This document shows positions 37,708 to 49,254 of a DNA stretch of 64,000 nucleotides, one piece after another. Origin of the DNA: Xanthomonas sacchari. Lineage in GTDB: Bacteria > Pseudomonadota > Gammaproteobacteria > Xanthomonadales > Xanthomonadaceae. The notes beneath the pieces are model-generated. The model was not told the origin of the DNA. It searched no databases and saw only the letters and a list, made by a program, of their open reading frames with translations. The stretch is taken from positions 1,903,001 through 1,967,000 of the forward strand of contig NZ_CP100647.1 in the NCBI RefSeq assembly GCF_024266585.1, written 5' to 3'. The position numbers and the translations under genes were made by a program. Position 1 is the first letter of the stretch. Each line of letters begins with the position of its first letter.

Positions 37708-38654
37708 GGGCTGCGCCGCTCCAGCAGGTTGCTGTGGCGGGCGATGAACATCGCCGCCGGGTCGATGCCCTTGGTGCGCAGGATGTGCAGGCGTGTGGCC
37801 GCCTCGGTCAGCACCGCCAGGTTGCGGCCGGGCATCACCGGCAGGGTGATCAGCGGCACGTCCAGGTCCAGCACGTGGCGGGTGCCGGAATCGCCGGTGA
37901 GGCGCTCGTAGCCGTGGGGCGTGGGCTCGGTCATGGGCCGGGTCAGGTGCACGATGAGCCGAAGGTACTTGTTCTTCTTTACAGCCGTATCGCCGAACAT
38001 CTCGCGCACGTTCAGCACGCCCAGTCCGCGCACCTCCAGCAGGTCCTGCAGCAGTTCCGGGCAGGTGCCGTCGAGCACGTCCGGGGCGATCTGGGTGAAT
38101 TCGGGGGCGTCGTCGGCGACCAGGCGATGGCCGCGGCTGAGCAGTTCCAGCGCCAGCTCGCTCTTGCCCGAGCCGGCCTCGCCGGTGATCAGCACGCCGA
38201 TCGAGTAGATCTCCATGAACACGCCATGCAGGATCACGCGCGGCGCCAGGGTCCGTGCCAGGTGGTAGGACAGGTGGTTGAGCAGTTCGTGGCCGCGCTT
38301 GGGCGAGACCCACAGCGGCGTATCGGATTCGTCGGCGGCCGCGCGCAGGTCTTCCGGGCACGACTGGTTCTTGGTGACCACCAGCGCCAGCGGCCGCACC
38401 TGCACGATCTTCTCGATGGTTTCCCAGCGCTGGCGCGCGTCCAGCGAATCCAGCCAGGCCAGTTCCTCGGTGCCGAGGATCTGCACCTTGTTGGGGTAGA
38501 TGGTGTTGAGATAGCCGGCCAGCGACGGACGCCGCGAGACCGCATTGCCGGCCTCCAGCACCCGGTGTTCGCCCTTGTGCCCGGCCAGCCAGCGCAGGCC
38601 CAGGCGGTCGCGCTGCTGGTCGAACAGTTCGCGTGCGTCGATGCTGGTGTTCAT
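37704..38654 (-). CDS. hprK: HPr kinase/phosphorylase
   Basis: This 316-residue bifunctional enzyme phosphorylates HPr on Ser46 and reverses it. The Walker A motif is [20 protein letters not shown]; the next block [11 protein letters not shown] contains the catalytic Asp region; [13 protein letters not shown] near the end is the K3 loop. It sits between ptsN and rapZ, overlapping rapZ by 4 bases and ptsN by 4 bases, so translation is coupled. Confidence 0.95.
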   Translation of the reverse strand: MNTSIDARELFDQQRDRLGLRWLAGHKGEHRVLEAGNAVSRRPSLAGYLNTIYPNKVQILGTEELAWLDSLDARQRWETIEKIVQVRPLALVVTKNQSCPEDLRAAADESDTPLWVSPKRGHELLNHLSYHLARTLAPRVILHGVFMEIYSIGVLITGEAGSGKSELALELLSRGHRLVADDAPEFTQIAPDVLDGTCPELLQDLLEVRGLGVLNVREMFGDTAVKKNKYLRLIVHLTRPMTEPTPHGYERLTGDSGTRHVLDLDVPLITLPVMPGRNLAVLTEAATRLHILRTKGIDPAAMFIARHSNLLERRSP

Positions 38655-39103
38655 GCGGCGGCCCGTGGCGCGCCGCCGAGCAGCGCATACAGTGCGGCGG
38701 CGTCCGGCGCATTGCGCAGGGCGTCGCGGAATTCCTCGATGGAGAACTGCTCGGCCAGTTCGGACAGCAGCATCAGGTGTTGGTGGGTGTAGTGCGCCGG
38801 CACGGCCATGGCGAAGACCAGGTCGACCTGGGTGCCCTGGCCGTCGAAATCGATCGGCTGCTGCAAGCGCAGCAGCGCGCCGCGTGGGGCGTCCAGGTCC
38901 GGCGCGCGGCCGTGCGGGATGGCGATGCCGTGGCCGATGGCGGTGCTGCCGAGCCGTTCGCGCTCGCGCAGGCTGGCGAAGAGTTCATCGGCACCGGCCT
39001 GCTGGCAGGCCAGCAGGCCGGCGGCGGTGTGCAGCAGGGTGTCGCGATCGGCGGCCGCAAGCACCTGGGTGCTGACGGCCGCCATCAGATCGGTCAAGGG
39101 CAT
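38651..39103 (-). CDS. ptsN: PTS IIA-like nitrogen regulatory protein
   Basis: This 150-residue protein has the phospho-His at residue 64 in [10 protein letters not shown], the EIIA-Ntr signature. It takes phosphate through the nitrogen PTS and acts as a regulator rather than a transporter. Its place just after rpoN and hpf is the conserved order. It ends in a 4-base overlap with hprK. Confidence 0.95.
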   Translation of the reverse strand: MPLTDLMAAVSTQVLAAADRDTLLHTAAGLLACQQAGADELFASLRERERLGSTAIGHGIAIPHGRAPDLDAPRGALLRLQQPIDFDGQGTQVDLVFAMAVPAHYTHQHLMLLSELAEQFSIEEFRDALRNAPDAAALYALLGGAPRAAA

Positions 39104-39124
39104 GGCGGCGCAACGTGGGGAGGA

Positions 39125-39442
39125 TCACGCGAGATTGTCGCGCACCTCGGCCGCATGGTGGTCGTGCTTCTTTTCCTTGTGCTTGATGATCAGCCGGTCC
39201 AGCTTGTCGGCGAGCAGGTCGATCGCCGCGTACATGGTCTGCGCGCTGGCGTCGGCGTGCAGGGTGCGGCCGGGGACGTTGACGGTGGCCTCGACGTGAT
39301 GCTCGGGCTTGCGCAGCGCCAGCTGGGCGCGGACCTCGATGGTTTCCTCGTAGTGTCGCTTCAGCCGTTGCAGCTTGGTCTCCACGTACTCGCGCAGGGC
39401 GGGGGTGACTTCGATCTGCTGGCCGTAGGTCTCGATACGCAT
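39125..39442 (-). CDS. hpf: Ribosome hibernation promoting factor
   Basis: This 105-residue short-type HPF binds the 30S decoding region and helps form inactive 100S ribosomes. It begins MRIETYGQQIEVTPALREYV and carries ATVNVPGRTLHADASAQTMY in the middle and a His/Lys-rich tail HKEKKHDHH. The long-form C-terminal dimerisation domain is absent. ATG 39442 was chosen; the frame is open to 39490 but the extra 16 residues do not fit the family. Confidence 0.93.
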   Translation of the reverse strand: MRIETYGQQIEVTPALREYVETKLQRLKRHYEETIEVRAQLALRKPEHHVEATVNVPGRTLHADASAQTMYAAIDLLADKLDRLIIKHKEKKHDHHAAEVRDNLA

Positions 39443-39498
39443 CGGATACTCCTTGGTTCGGGTTTCACACCTATGAACCATTGCCGCCACTGCCGTCG

Positions 39499-40962
39499 CT
39501 AGCCGATCCGGACGCGTTCGTGGGAGGCGGAAATGTTCATGGCCTCACGATACTTCGCCACGGTGCGGCGCGCTACAGGGACGCCGGCACTTTTCAGCAG
39601 GTCGGCCAGCTTGGCGTCAGAAAGCGGCTTGCGCGGATTCTCCGCATCGATCAGCCGCCGGATCATCGCCTGGATCGCGGTGCTGGAGGCCTCGCCGCCG
39701 CTGTCGGTGTCGATGCCCGAGGCGAAGAAGGCGCGCAGCGGGATGGTGCCGCGCGGGGTGCGCACGTACTTGCGGGCGATGGCGCGCGAGATGGTGCTTT
39801 CGTGAAGGCCAAGTTCGCCGGCGATCTCGCGCAGGGTCAGCGGCCGCAGCGCCTGTTCGCCGAACTCCAGGAAGCCGGCCTGCTGCTTGAGCAGGCAGCG
39901 GGTCACCTTGAGCAGGGTCTCGCCGCGCGCCTCCAGGCTCTTCAGCAGCCAGCGCGCTTCCTGCAACTGGCCGCGCAGGTAGCCGGCGTCGCTTTCGCCG
40001 CATTGGCGGATCAGCCGTTCGTAGCCGCGGTGGATGGTGACCTTGGGCTGGGCGTGCGCCGACAGCGCCGCATGCCAGACCCCGCGCTGGCGCCAGACCA
40101 CGCAGTCCGGCACCACGTAGGTATCGCTGCCGAGCTCGCCGATCTGCTTGCCCGGGCGCGGGTCCAGCGAGCGCAGCAGCGCGACCGCGGTGTCGACCTC
40201 GGCCGCCGGACGCTTGAGTTCGTGGGCCAGCCCGGCCACGCCGCTGCGCGGCAGCCGCTCCAGCGGGCCGTTGGCGATGGTGCGCGCCAGCGCCAACCCG
40301 GGCGTGTCCTCGGGCAGCGTGTCCAGTTGCAGGGTCAGGCACTCGCCCAGGGTGCGCGCGGCGATGCCGGCCGGATCGAAGCGCTGGATCTGGTGCAGCA
40401 CGGTGCCGATCTCGTCTTCGTCGGCGAGGATGTCCGGGCGCAGGGTCTCGGCGATCGCGGCCAGCGGCTCGCGCAGGTAGCCGTCGTCGTCGAGCGCGTC
40501 GATCAGCGCCGCGCCGATGCTGCGGTCGCGCGGGGACAGCGGCGACAGGTGCAACTGCCACAGCAGGTGGTCGATCAGGGTGTCCGGCTCGGCCACGCGT
40601 TCGGCCGCGCTGCCCAGGTCGTCGTCGTCGAACGAACCGCCGCTGCCGCCGCTCCAGGCCGGTTCGGCTTCGTTCCAGTCGGCGCCGTCGCTGGAAGGCG
40701 CGACATCGCCGCGGTCGCCATCGTCGCCGCTGCGCGCCTCGCTCGGCGCGTGGTCGTGATCATGGCCGTGGTCGGCACCATCGCCGCGTTCGAACGCCGG
40801 TGCGGCGTCCTCGGACCATTCCAGCAGCGGGTTGCTCTCCACCGCCTCGGCGATTTCCACTTCCAGCTCGGCGCTGGACATCTGCAACAGCTTGATCGCC
40901 TGACGCAACTGCGGCGTCATGACCAGGTGCTGTCCCAGCGATGTCTGCAGCCGTGCTTTCAT
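39499..40962 (-). CDS. rpoN: RNA polymerase sigma-54 factor
   Basis: This 487-residue protein has the N-terminal activator-interacting region (ARLQTSLGQHLVMTPQLRQA), an acidic His/Asp-rich region II at about residues 50-115, a core-binding domain, and a C-terminal DNA-binding part. That part has the helix-turn-helix LRPLTLREIAGELGLHESTI and the RpoN box ARRTVAKYRE, which reads the -24 element. It follows lptB and precedes hpf, the usual order. Xanthomonads often carry a second rpoN in the flagellar cluster; this is the lpt-linked copy. Confidence 0.96.
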   Translation of the reverse strand: MKARLQTSLGQHLVMTPQLRQAIKLLQMSSAELEVEIAEAVESNPLLEWSEDAAPAFERGDGADHGHDHDHAPSEARSGDDGDRGDVAPSSDGADWNEAEPAWSGGSGGSFDDDDLGSAAERVAEPDTLIDHLLWQLHLSPLSPRDRSIGAALIDALDDDGYLREPLAAIAETLRPDILADEDEIGTVLHQIQRFDPAGIAARTLGECLTLQLDTLPEDTPGLALARTIANGPLERLPRSGVAGLAHELKRPAAEVDTAVALLRSLDPRPGKQIGELGSDTYVVPDCVVWRQRGVWHAALSAHAQPKVTIHRGYERLIRQCGESDAGYLRGQLQEARWLLKSLEARGETLLKVTRCLLKQQAGFLEFGEQALRPLTLREIAGELGLHESTISRAIARKYVRTPRGTIPLRAFFASGIDTDSGGEASSTAIQAMIRRLIDAENPRKPLSDAKLADLLKSAGVPVARRTVAKYREAMNISASHERVRIG

Positions 40963-41003
40963 GCCTGTCCCGAGCGCGGAAGGAGCGTAGCCGGCGCGCG
41001 CGG

Positions 41004-41722
<719 letters not shown>

Positions 41723-41726
<4 letters not shown>

Positions 41727-42307
41727 TTGCCTCCTTGCTTGGCCGGCTTGGCGGGCGTCGCGGCCGGCTTGGCGGCGGGCTTGGCGTTGTTCGCGGGCGC
41801 GGCGGCCGGCGCTGCGGCGGCATTCTTCGGCTGGATGACGGTGTGCACGCGCGTGCCGTCGCCACCGCCCTGCATGTCGCCGGTCTTGGTGTTGTAGACC
41901 ATGCGCTGGCCGGCGTTGGTGCCCTTGGGCGAGGTCATGCGGTAATTGCCGGTGAGGATCACCGTGTCGGTGGGCACCTTGTAGTCGATGTTGTCCGCGA
42001 CCGCGTCCATCGGCGAGCCGTCGTCCAGTTCCTGCTTCAAGGTGGCCTGCTTGCCGGTCAGCACGACGCGATCGATGTCGCCGTTCTTCTTGAACAGGTC
42101 GGCGGTGTCGGCATGGATTTCGAGCGTGCCCTGGATGATGACGACATTGCCCGTGTAACGGATCTTGCCGTCGTCGTCGAGCATGTTGCCGCTCTGGCTG
42201 GCGGAAGTGATATCCATCGGCTGGTTGCGATCGGACGACTTGGCCATCGCCAGTGCGGGCAGCAGCAGGGCGAGCAGTGCGAGCTTAGCGGGCAGCGTTC
42301 GGTTCAT
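41723..42307 (-). CDS. lptA: LPS periplasmic transport protein LptA
   Basis: This 194-residue protein has a signal peptide (ends ALAMA) and the OstA-fold segments [32 protein letters not shown] and [11 protein letters not shown]. It forms the periplasmic bridge carrying LPS to the outer membrane. The C-terminal 40 residues are Ala/Pro/Lys-rich and look disordered, an addition beyond the usual length. Overlaps lptB and lptC. Confidence 0.94.
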
Positions 42308-42851
42308 AGCGTGTCTTGACCTGTGAAAGGAGCTTGTACTGCCGGGATTTCAAGTCGACCTGGAAGCCGACGCCGGTCTGCATCATACCGGGCCGGGTCA
42401 TCGTGACCGGGTCGGCGGTGCGCGCGCTGTTGGTCTGCGGGAACACGTCCAGGCTCTGGGTACGGAAGGTGGTGGGCGGGATGCTGGGCACCTTGGGGCT
42501 GTCGCCGGCGACGTCGTCGCGCAGGCGCAGTTCGTCGCCATTGGCGCTGACCCAGCCGGTCTTGCTGCGCATTTCCCAGTGCTGGCCGTTGGCGTCGGGC
42601 AGCAGGAACAGCGGGGTCACGATCGACAGGGTCTGGTCGGCGCGGCTGCGTTGCATCTGCGGCGCGCGCAGGGTCATCGCTTCCTTGCCCTGCTTGTCCA
42701 GGCTGACGATCTCGAAGTCGCGGGCGATGTAGTCCACGCTGGCTTCGTCGGACGGATTGCGGGTGGGCTTGCTGCGCTGGTTCCAGGCCGACCAGCCGCT
42801 GATCAGCGCGCCGACCAGCAGCAGGCCGCCGAGGGTGGTGCGCCAGTTCAT
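42285..42851 (-). CDS. lptC: LPS export protein LptC
   Basis: This 188-residue protein has one N-terminal membrane helix (TLGGLLLVGALISGWSAW) and a periplasmic beta-jellyroll with DYIARDFEIVSLDKQG and a VSANGDELRLRDDV strand, matching LptC, which passes LPS from LptBFG to LptA. It overlaps lptA by 23 bases and kdsC by 4 bases. Confidence 0.9.
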   Translation of the reverse strand: MNWRTTLGGLLLVGALISGWSAWNQRSKPTRNPSDEASVDYIARDFEIVSLDKQGKEAMTLRAPQMQRSRADQTLSIVTPLFLLPDANGQHWEMRSKTGWVSANGDELRLRDDVAGDSPKVPSIPPTTFRTQSLDVFPQTNSARTADPVTMTRPGMMQTGVGFQVDLKSRQYKLLSQVKTRYEPNAAR

Positions 42852-43396
42852 GCGCCATGCTCCTGCAGCAGCGAGGGGACGTGGCCCTGGGCGGCCAGCA
42901 GCACGTCGCACAGTTCGCGCGCCGCGCCTTCGCCGCCGCGGGCGCGGGTGGTCCAGTGCACGTGTTCGGCGGTCCAGGGGTGGGCGTTGGCCGGAGCCAC
43001 CGCCAGGCCGACCACGCGCAGCGGCGCCAGGTCGGGCAGGTCGTCGCCCATGAAGCAGACCTGCTCCAGGCCGATGCCGCGCGCGTCGCACAGCGCCTGC
43101 ACGCCGGCGCGCTTGTCCTTGACCCCGATCTGCACCAGCAGGCCCAGCTCCTGGCCGCGCTTCTCCGCGGCCAGGCTGGGGCGCGCGGTGATCAGCGCCA
43201 CGTCGATGCCGTGCCGGCGCAGCTGCACCAGGCCCTGGCCGTCGAGCACGTTGAAGGCCTTGCTCTCGTTGCCGTCGCGGTCGTAGTACAGGCGGCCGTC
43301 GGTCAGCGTGCCGTCGACGTCGAAGCACGCCAGGCGGATCCGGGCGGCGCGGTCGATCAGGTCGGCGGGGAGGTCGGCCAGCGGGGAATAGGGCAT
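42848..43396 (-). CDS. kdsC: 3-deoxy-D-manno-octulosonate 8-phosphate phosphatase
   Basis: This 182-residue HAD phosphatase makes free Kdo from Kdo-8-phosphate for LPS core synthesis. Motif I is CFDVDGTLTDG, motif II has LITARPS, and motifs III/IV are VKDKRAG and CFMGDDLPDLAPL. No cap domain, as in the family. It overlaps lptC by 4 bases and follows kdsD by 90 bases. Confidence 0.94.
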   Translation of the reverse strand: MPYSPLADLPADLIDRAARIRLACFDVDGTLTDGRLYYDRDGNESKAFNVLDGQGLVQLRRHGIDVALITARPSLAAEKRGQELGLLVQIGVKDKRAGVQALCDARGIGLEQVCFMGDDLPDLAPLRVVGLAVAPANAHPWTAEHVHWTTRARGGEGAARELCDVLLAAQGHVPSLLQEHGA

Positions 43397-43486
43397 GGTT
43401 CGGATATCGGGGCGGGGAGGCCGGCTTTCCAGCGGCCAGGGCCCGCGGCGTGGGGGCGCCGGTGGGCAGTGAACGGGTTCAGCCTG

Positions 43487-44488
43487 TTAAACCACTCTGG
43501 CGCGCAACAGGTCGTGAATGTTGAGCGCGCCGACCGCGCGGCCGGCGGCGTCGACCACGATCAGGCCGTTGATCTGGTGGGTTTCCATCAGCCGCGCGGC
43601 CTCGGCGGCGAGCTGGTCGGCGCCGATGGTGCGCGGCTGCCGGGTCATCACCTCGGCGATACGGGTCTGGCGCACGTCCAGCGCGCTGTCCAGGGCGCGG
43701 CGCAGGTCGCCGTCGGTGAACAGCCCGAGCAGGCGGTCGTCGGCGTCCACCACCGCGGTCATGCCCAGGCGCTTGCGGCTCATCTCCACCAGCGCTTCGC
43801 TGAGGCTGGCGTCCTCGCGCACCTTGGGCAGTTCGTCGCCGCCGTGCATGACGTCGGTGATGTGCAGCAGCAGGCGGCGGCCGAGGCTGCCGGCCGGGTG
43901 CGAGCGGGCGAAGTCGTCGGCGGTGAAGCCGCGCGCGTCCAGCAGCGCCACCGCCAGCGCGTCGCCCAGCGCCAGCGAGGCGGTGGTGCTGGAGGTCGGC
44001 GCCAGGTCCAGCGGGCAGGCCTCGGCCGGCACGCTGACGTCCAGGTGCAGGTCGGCCTCGCGCGCCAGCGTGGACTGCGCGCGGCCGGTCATCGCGATCA
44101 CCGCATTGCCCTGGCGCTTGAGCACCGGCAGCAGCATCAGGATCTCGTCGGACTCGCCGGAGTAGGACAGCGCCAGCACCACGTCGGCGTCGGTGATCAT
44201 GCCCAGGTCGCCGTGCCCGGCCTCGCCCGGATGCACGAAGAACGCCGGCGTGCCGGTGGAGGCGAGGGTGGCGGCGATCTTGCGCGCCACGTGGCCGGAC
44301 TTGCCCATGCCGGTGGCGACCACGCGCCCGCGCGAACCCAGGATCAACCGGCAGGCGGCGGCGAAGTCGGCGCCGATGCGGGCGCCCACCGCCGCCAGCG
44401 CGGCCTGCTCGATCTCGACCACGCGGCGGCCGCTAGCGACCAGGCCGGCGTCGTCGGGCGCAGCGGGAGACAGGGGCGATACATCCAT
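43487..44488 (-). CDS. kdsD: Arabinose-5-phosphate isomerase (Kdo pathway)
   Basis: This 333-residue enzyme converts ribulose-5-phosphate to arabinose-5-phosphate. A SIS domain spans about residues 40-190 (GRVVATGMGKSGHVARKIAA; VALSYSGESDEILMLLPVL), followed by two CBS domains (about 215-333). Kdo synthesis continues through kdsC just downstream. The start at 44488 has only 52 bases to the divergent BolA-type gene. Confidence 0.95.
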   Translation of the reverse strand: MDVSPLSPAAPDDAGLVASGRRVVEIEQAALAAVGARIGADFAAACRLILGSRGRVVATGMGKSGHVARKIAATLASTGTPAFFVHPGEAGHGDLGMITDADVVLALSYSGESDEILMLLPVLKRQGNAVIAMTGRAQSTLAREADLHLDVSVPAEACPLDLAPTSSTTASLALGDALAVALLDARGFTADDFARSHPAGSLGRRLLLHITDVMHGGDELPKVREDASLSEALVEMSRKRLGMTAVVDADDRLLGLFTDGDLRRALDSALDVRQTRIAEVMTRQPRTIGADQLAAEAARLMETHQINGLIVVDAAGRAVGALNIHDLLRARVV

Positions 44489-44540
44489 GCGGGTGCCGGT
44501 CGGAGGGTAGAATGGCCGATCATTTTATTAGGAAAGCCCG

Positions 44541-46415
<1,875 letters not shown>

Positions 46416-46837
46416 GGGCCAGGGGCAGGGCGCCGCCTAAGTGGCGCCCGCGTAGGGAGTGCGGTAGAGAGAGGCAAGGCCTGTCGTCACGCTCCATGTG
46501 CCGTGGATAGGAGTCGACGCGCGCCGTTTGGGGTCTGCTGCAACTCGCCAGCTGGTTTGCGCAAGACGATGCGCATCCGCGCGTCGGGGCTGAAGCCCCT
46601 CCCACATGGGAAGCACCACGGGCAGGGAATTGCTGTTGCGATTCCCCAATCCCGAATCCCGAATTCCGGCTCGCCGCGTCGCGGCTGAAGCCGCTCCTCA
46701 TGGGAAAAACCCGGGCGGGGAGCCGCTGTTGCGATTCCCCAATCCGGATTCCCCAATGCCGGCCCTCACACGGGAACGATCGCGGGCGGGGAGCTGCTTT
46801 CACGATTCCCCAATCCCCATTCCCCAATCCCGGCTCT
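46416..46837. other. Gap made largely of tandem composite repeats
   Basis: The 422 bases hold three tandem copies of a composite unit (a SMAG-like half, a GGGCGGGGAGC stretch and a GGGATTCGGGATT word). The last ends at the stop codon of the DUF3108 gene. Nothing coding is supported. Confidence 0.6.
46583..46836. repeat. Three tandem composite repeats (SMAG half plus GGGATT words)
   Basis: Unit 1: SMAG-like variant at 46583-46605 and ATTCCCCAATCCCGAATCCC at about 46641. Unit 2: SMAG half at 46678-46699 and ATTCCCCAATCC at about 46734. Unit 3: only the GATTCCCCAATCCCCATTCC part at 46804-46836 with a decayed SMAG half. Units are about 70-95 bases apart and share TTGCGATTCCCCAAT (TTTCACGATTCCCCAAT in unit 3). 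Confidence 0.7.
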
Positions 46838-47521
46838 TCAGCGCAACGCCTTGATGGTCAGGTCCAGCGCGTCCTGGCCGTTCTCGCGCTGCAGGATGCG
46901 CACCGGCACCGGCATGTCCGGCACGATCCAGGCGACGATTTCCTTGGAGCCATCGGTGCGGCTGACCTTGGTGGCCTGCTCGGTCTTGCCGTTGACGGTG
47001 ACCGCTTCCTTGCCGGCGACGCGGTAGGTCATCGGCTTGGCGCGGCCCTCGTCGACCATGCGGTAGCTCGGGGTCTTGCCGGCATTGACGTCGCGCGCGA
47101 TCGCCAGATTGATCAGCAGCGCGTCCATGTCGCCCGGCTGCAGCTTCACCGGGCCGCGGCGGTCGGCCTTGAGGTCGCCGCCCCAGGTCGCCTGGCCGGT
47201 GCTCCAGTCGTAGTTGGCGGTCACCGCCTTCTTCTTGATCAGGAACACCGAGCGGTCGTCGCTGCTGAGCGGACGCAGCTGCCCGCCCTTTTCCTCGAAC
47301 ACGGTGCTCTGGCTGAGGTCGGCGACCTGGTTCTTGATCGCCAGGCTGTAGCGCCAGCGGTTGCCGCCTTCCTTGGCCAGGGTCATGACGCCGTTGGCCT
47401 GCATGCCCATGTAGCTGGCCTGGTAGTCCGCGGTGAACGGCTCCAGGGCCAGGGCGGGCAGGCTGGCCGTGGCCAGCAGGGCGGCGGCGAGGGCGGTCAG
47501 CGGGCGGGCGATGCGGGTCAT
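46838..47521 (-). CDS. DUF3108 protein, secreted (paralog A)
   Basis: This 227-residue protein has a signal peptide (ends PALA) and the DUF3108 pattern FTADYQASYMGMQANGVMTL, QSTVFEEKGGQLRPLS and VPVRILQRENGQDALDL. Members are periplasmic or outer-membrane-associated proteins of unknown role. The stop abuts a tandem repeat. It is two bases downstream of a second DUF3108 gene, so the two are co-transcribed. Confidence 0.87.
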   Translation of the reverse strand: MTRIARPLTALAAALLATASLPALALEPFTADYQASYMGMQANGVMTLAKEGGNRWRYSLAIKNQVADLSQSTVFEEKGGQLRPLSSDDRSVFLIKKKAVTANYDWSTGQATWGGDLKADRRGPVKLQPGDMDALLINLAIARDVNAGKTPSYRMVDEGRAKPMTYRVAGKEAVTVNGKTEQATKVSRTDGSKEIVAWIVPDMPVPVRILQRENGQDALDLTIKALR

Positions 47522-47523
47522 GG

Positions 47524-48378
47524 TCAGGCTCCTTGGTATTCGGTCAGGCGCAGGTCGATGCGGTCTTCGCCGTCTTCGCGCTGCAGGATGCGCACCGGCG
47601 TTGGCACGCCGTTGGCGATCCACAGGATGGTCTCATTGCGGCCGCCATTGGTGCGCGACACCCGCAGTGCGTCGTAGCTGATGTCGCCGACCTGCACGGT
47701 TTCGGTCTGGTCGGCGGCGCGGTACACATGTTCGCGCACCCGGCCGACGTCGACGAAGCGGTAGGTCATGGTCTTGCCCGGCTGCGCATCGCGCATCAGC
47801 GACAGGTTGAGCAGCAGCGCGCTCTGGTCGCCGGGCTGCAGCGGGATCGGCGCCTGCCGGTCCTTCTTCAGGTCGCCGTCCCAGCGCGCCACGCCCTGTT
47901 TCCAGTCGTACACGCCGGTGACCTTCTTGCCGAAGAACACCGCCTTCTTGACCGTGCTCTGGCTCTGCGGCACATAGCGGCCGTCCTGCACGGTGAACAC
48001 CGTGCTCTGCTCGATGTTCAGGCCGAGGATGCTGGCGAAGCCGCTGCGGCCGTGCACGCCCAGGTCGACCCGCCACTGGTCGCCGCCGGTGTGCACCACG
48101 TCCATGCGCGCGTCGCCGGCCGGCTTGCCCTTGTACAGGGCGTCGTAGGTGGCCACGAACGGCTGCAGCGGCGGCGGCGTCCAGGCTTCGGCGGGCAGCG
48201 CCGGCGGCGCGACCGCGGCCGGCGCGGGTGTGCCGGTGGCGGGCGTTGTCGGGGCGGGCGCGGTCTGCGGCGCCGGCGGCGCGGTGGGCGCCGGTACGAC
48301 CTGCGCACCGACGATGGGCGCCAGCAGGCCGAGGCCGGACGCGACGAGGAGGGCGAACGGACGCGGAGCGAGCTTCAT
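47524..48378 (-). CDS. DUF3108 protein, secreted (paralog B)
   Basis: This 284-residue protein has a signal peptide followed by a Pro/Ala/Thr-rich linker (residues about 28-65). Then comes a DUF3108 domain with the same landmarks as its neighbour (FVATYDALYKGKPAGDARMD, EQSTVFTVQDGRYVPQS, PVRILQREDGEDRIDLRLTE). The pair is a tandem duplication with one extra linker. It is upstream of paralog A and downstream of purN. Confidence 0.87.
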   Translation of the reverse strand: MKLAPRPFALLVASGLGLLAPIVGAQVVPAPTAPPAPQTAPAPTTPATGTPAPAAVAPPALPAEAWTPPPLQPFVATYDALYKGKPAGDARMDVVHTGGDQWRVDLGVHGRSGFASILGLNIEQSTVFTVQDGRYVPQSQSTVKKAVFFGKKVTGVYDWKQGVARWDGDLKKDRQAPIPLQPGDQSALLLNLSLMRDAQPGKTMTYRFVDVGRVREHVYRAADQTETVQVGDISYDALRVSRTNGGRNETILWIANGVPTPVRILQREDGEDRIDLRLTEYQGA

Positions 48379-48443
48379 GGGATCGGCTGGCGTGAGCGGG
48401 AGGGGAGGAGGGGAAGAGGCCGCGGACAGGTGCCGCAGCGCAT

Positions 48444-49097
48444 TCAGGGAAGCAGCACGTCGTCGCAATCTAGGCGCAGCGGACTAAACCGGCACTGACC
48501 GTCCAGCCAGACCTTGCCGTCCCGTTCAGCCAGGCGGCCCGCCGCGGCCAGCCGCAGCACCGCGCACAGCAGCCGGTGTTCGCGCGGCAGCAGGCGCTGC
48601 GCCAGATCGTCCGGGCCGTCGCCGGCCTGCACCGGCACCCGTACCTGCGCGATCACCGCGCCGGCGTCCAGTTCCGGCACCACGAAATGCACGCTGGCCC
48701 CGTGCTCGGCGTCGCCGGCCGCCAGGGCCTGCGCATGCGTGTGCAGGCCGCGGTACTTGGGCAGCAGCGAGGGGTGGATGTTGAGCAGGCGCCCGCTGAA
48801 GCGCTGCACGATGCCGGCGCCGAGAATGCGCATGTAGCCGGCGCAGACCACCCAGTCCGGCCGCACCGCGGCGACGGCGTCGCCCAGCGCCTGGTCGAAC
48901 GCGGCGCGGTCGGGGAAGGCCTTGGGTGGCGCCGCCCAGCGCCGGTCCGGTGCCACCATCGCCAGCGCCGGCGCCGCGGGGCGATCGCCGAACACGCCGA
49001 CCACCTCGGCATCGAGGGTGCCGGCGGCGATCGCGGCGAGGATGGCCTGCAGGTTGGAGCCGCGGCCGGAGGCGAGCACAGCGAGACGGAGGGTCAT
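48444..49097 (-). CDS. purN: Phosphoribosylglycinamide formyltransferase
   Basis: This 217-residue enzyme transfers a formyl group from 10-formyl-THF to GAR in purine synthesis. The N terminus is LAVLASGRGSNLQAIL; catalytic residues sit in LNIHPSLLPKYRGLHTHAQAL (His) and GASVHFVVPELDAGAVIAQ (Asp). Length matches the family. It follows purM by 157 bases on the same strand, the usual purM-purN pairing. Confidence 0.96.
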   Translation of the reverse strand: MTLRLAVLASGRGSNLQAILAAIAAGTLDAEVVGVFGDRPAAPALAMVAPDRRWAAPPKAFPDRAAFDQALGDAVAAVRPDWVVCAGYMRILGAGIVQRFSGRLLNIHPSLLPKYRGLHTHAQALAAGDAEHGASVHFVVPELDAGAVIAQVRVPVQAGDGPDDLAQRLLPREHRLLCAVLRLAAAGRLAERDGKVWLDGQCRFSPLRLDCDDVLLP

Positions 49098-49254
49098 CGG
49101 GCGGAAGTCCGGGGCTGGGCAATGGCGGACGGACGGTGCCGCGCCCGCAGAGGCCGCCGGCCCGACACCGTGTCGGACGGGAACGCCGCTGCCGGCCGCG
49201 CCGCGCCGAACCGGCACGCGGCACGCCAGGCGCGCTTGGCCGCCGCCACGCGGC

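Noticed and set aside
36829-38712. RapZ fused to HprK
   Set aside because: Both proteins have their own starts and normal lengths; the joined frame is an artefact of GC-rich DNA in the 4-base overlap.
46583-46836. CRISPR array
   Set aside because: Repeats are unequal and composite, with no unique spacers of constant length and no cas genes.
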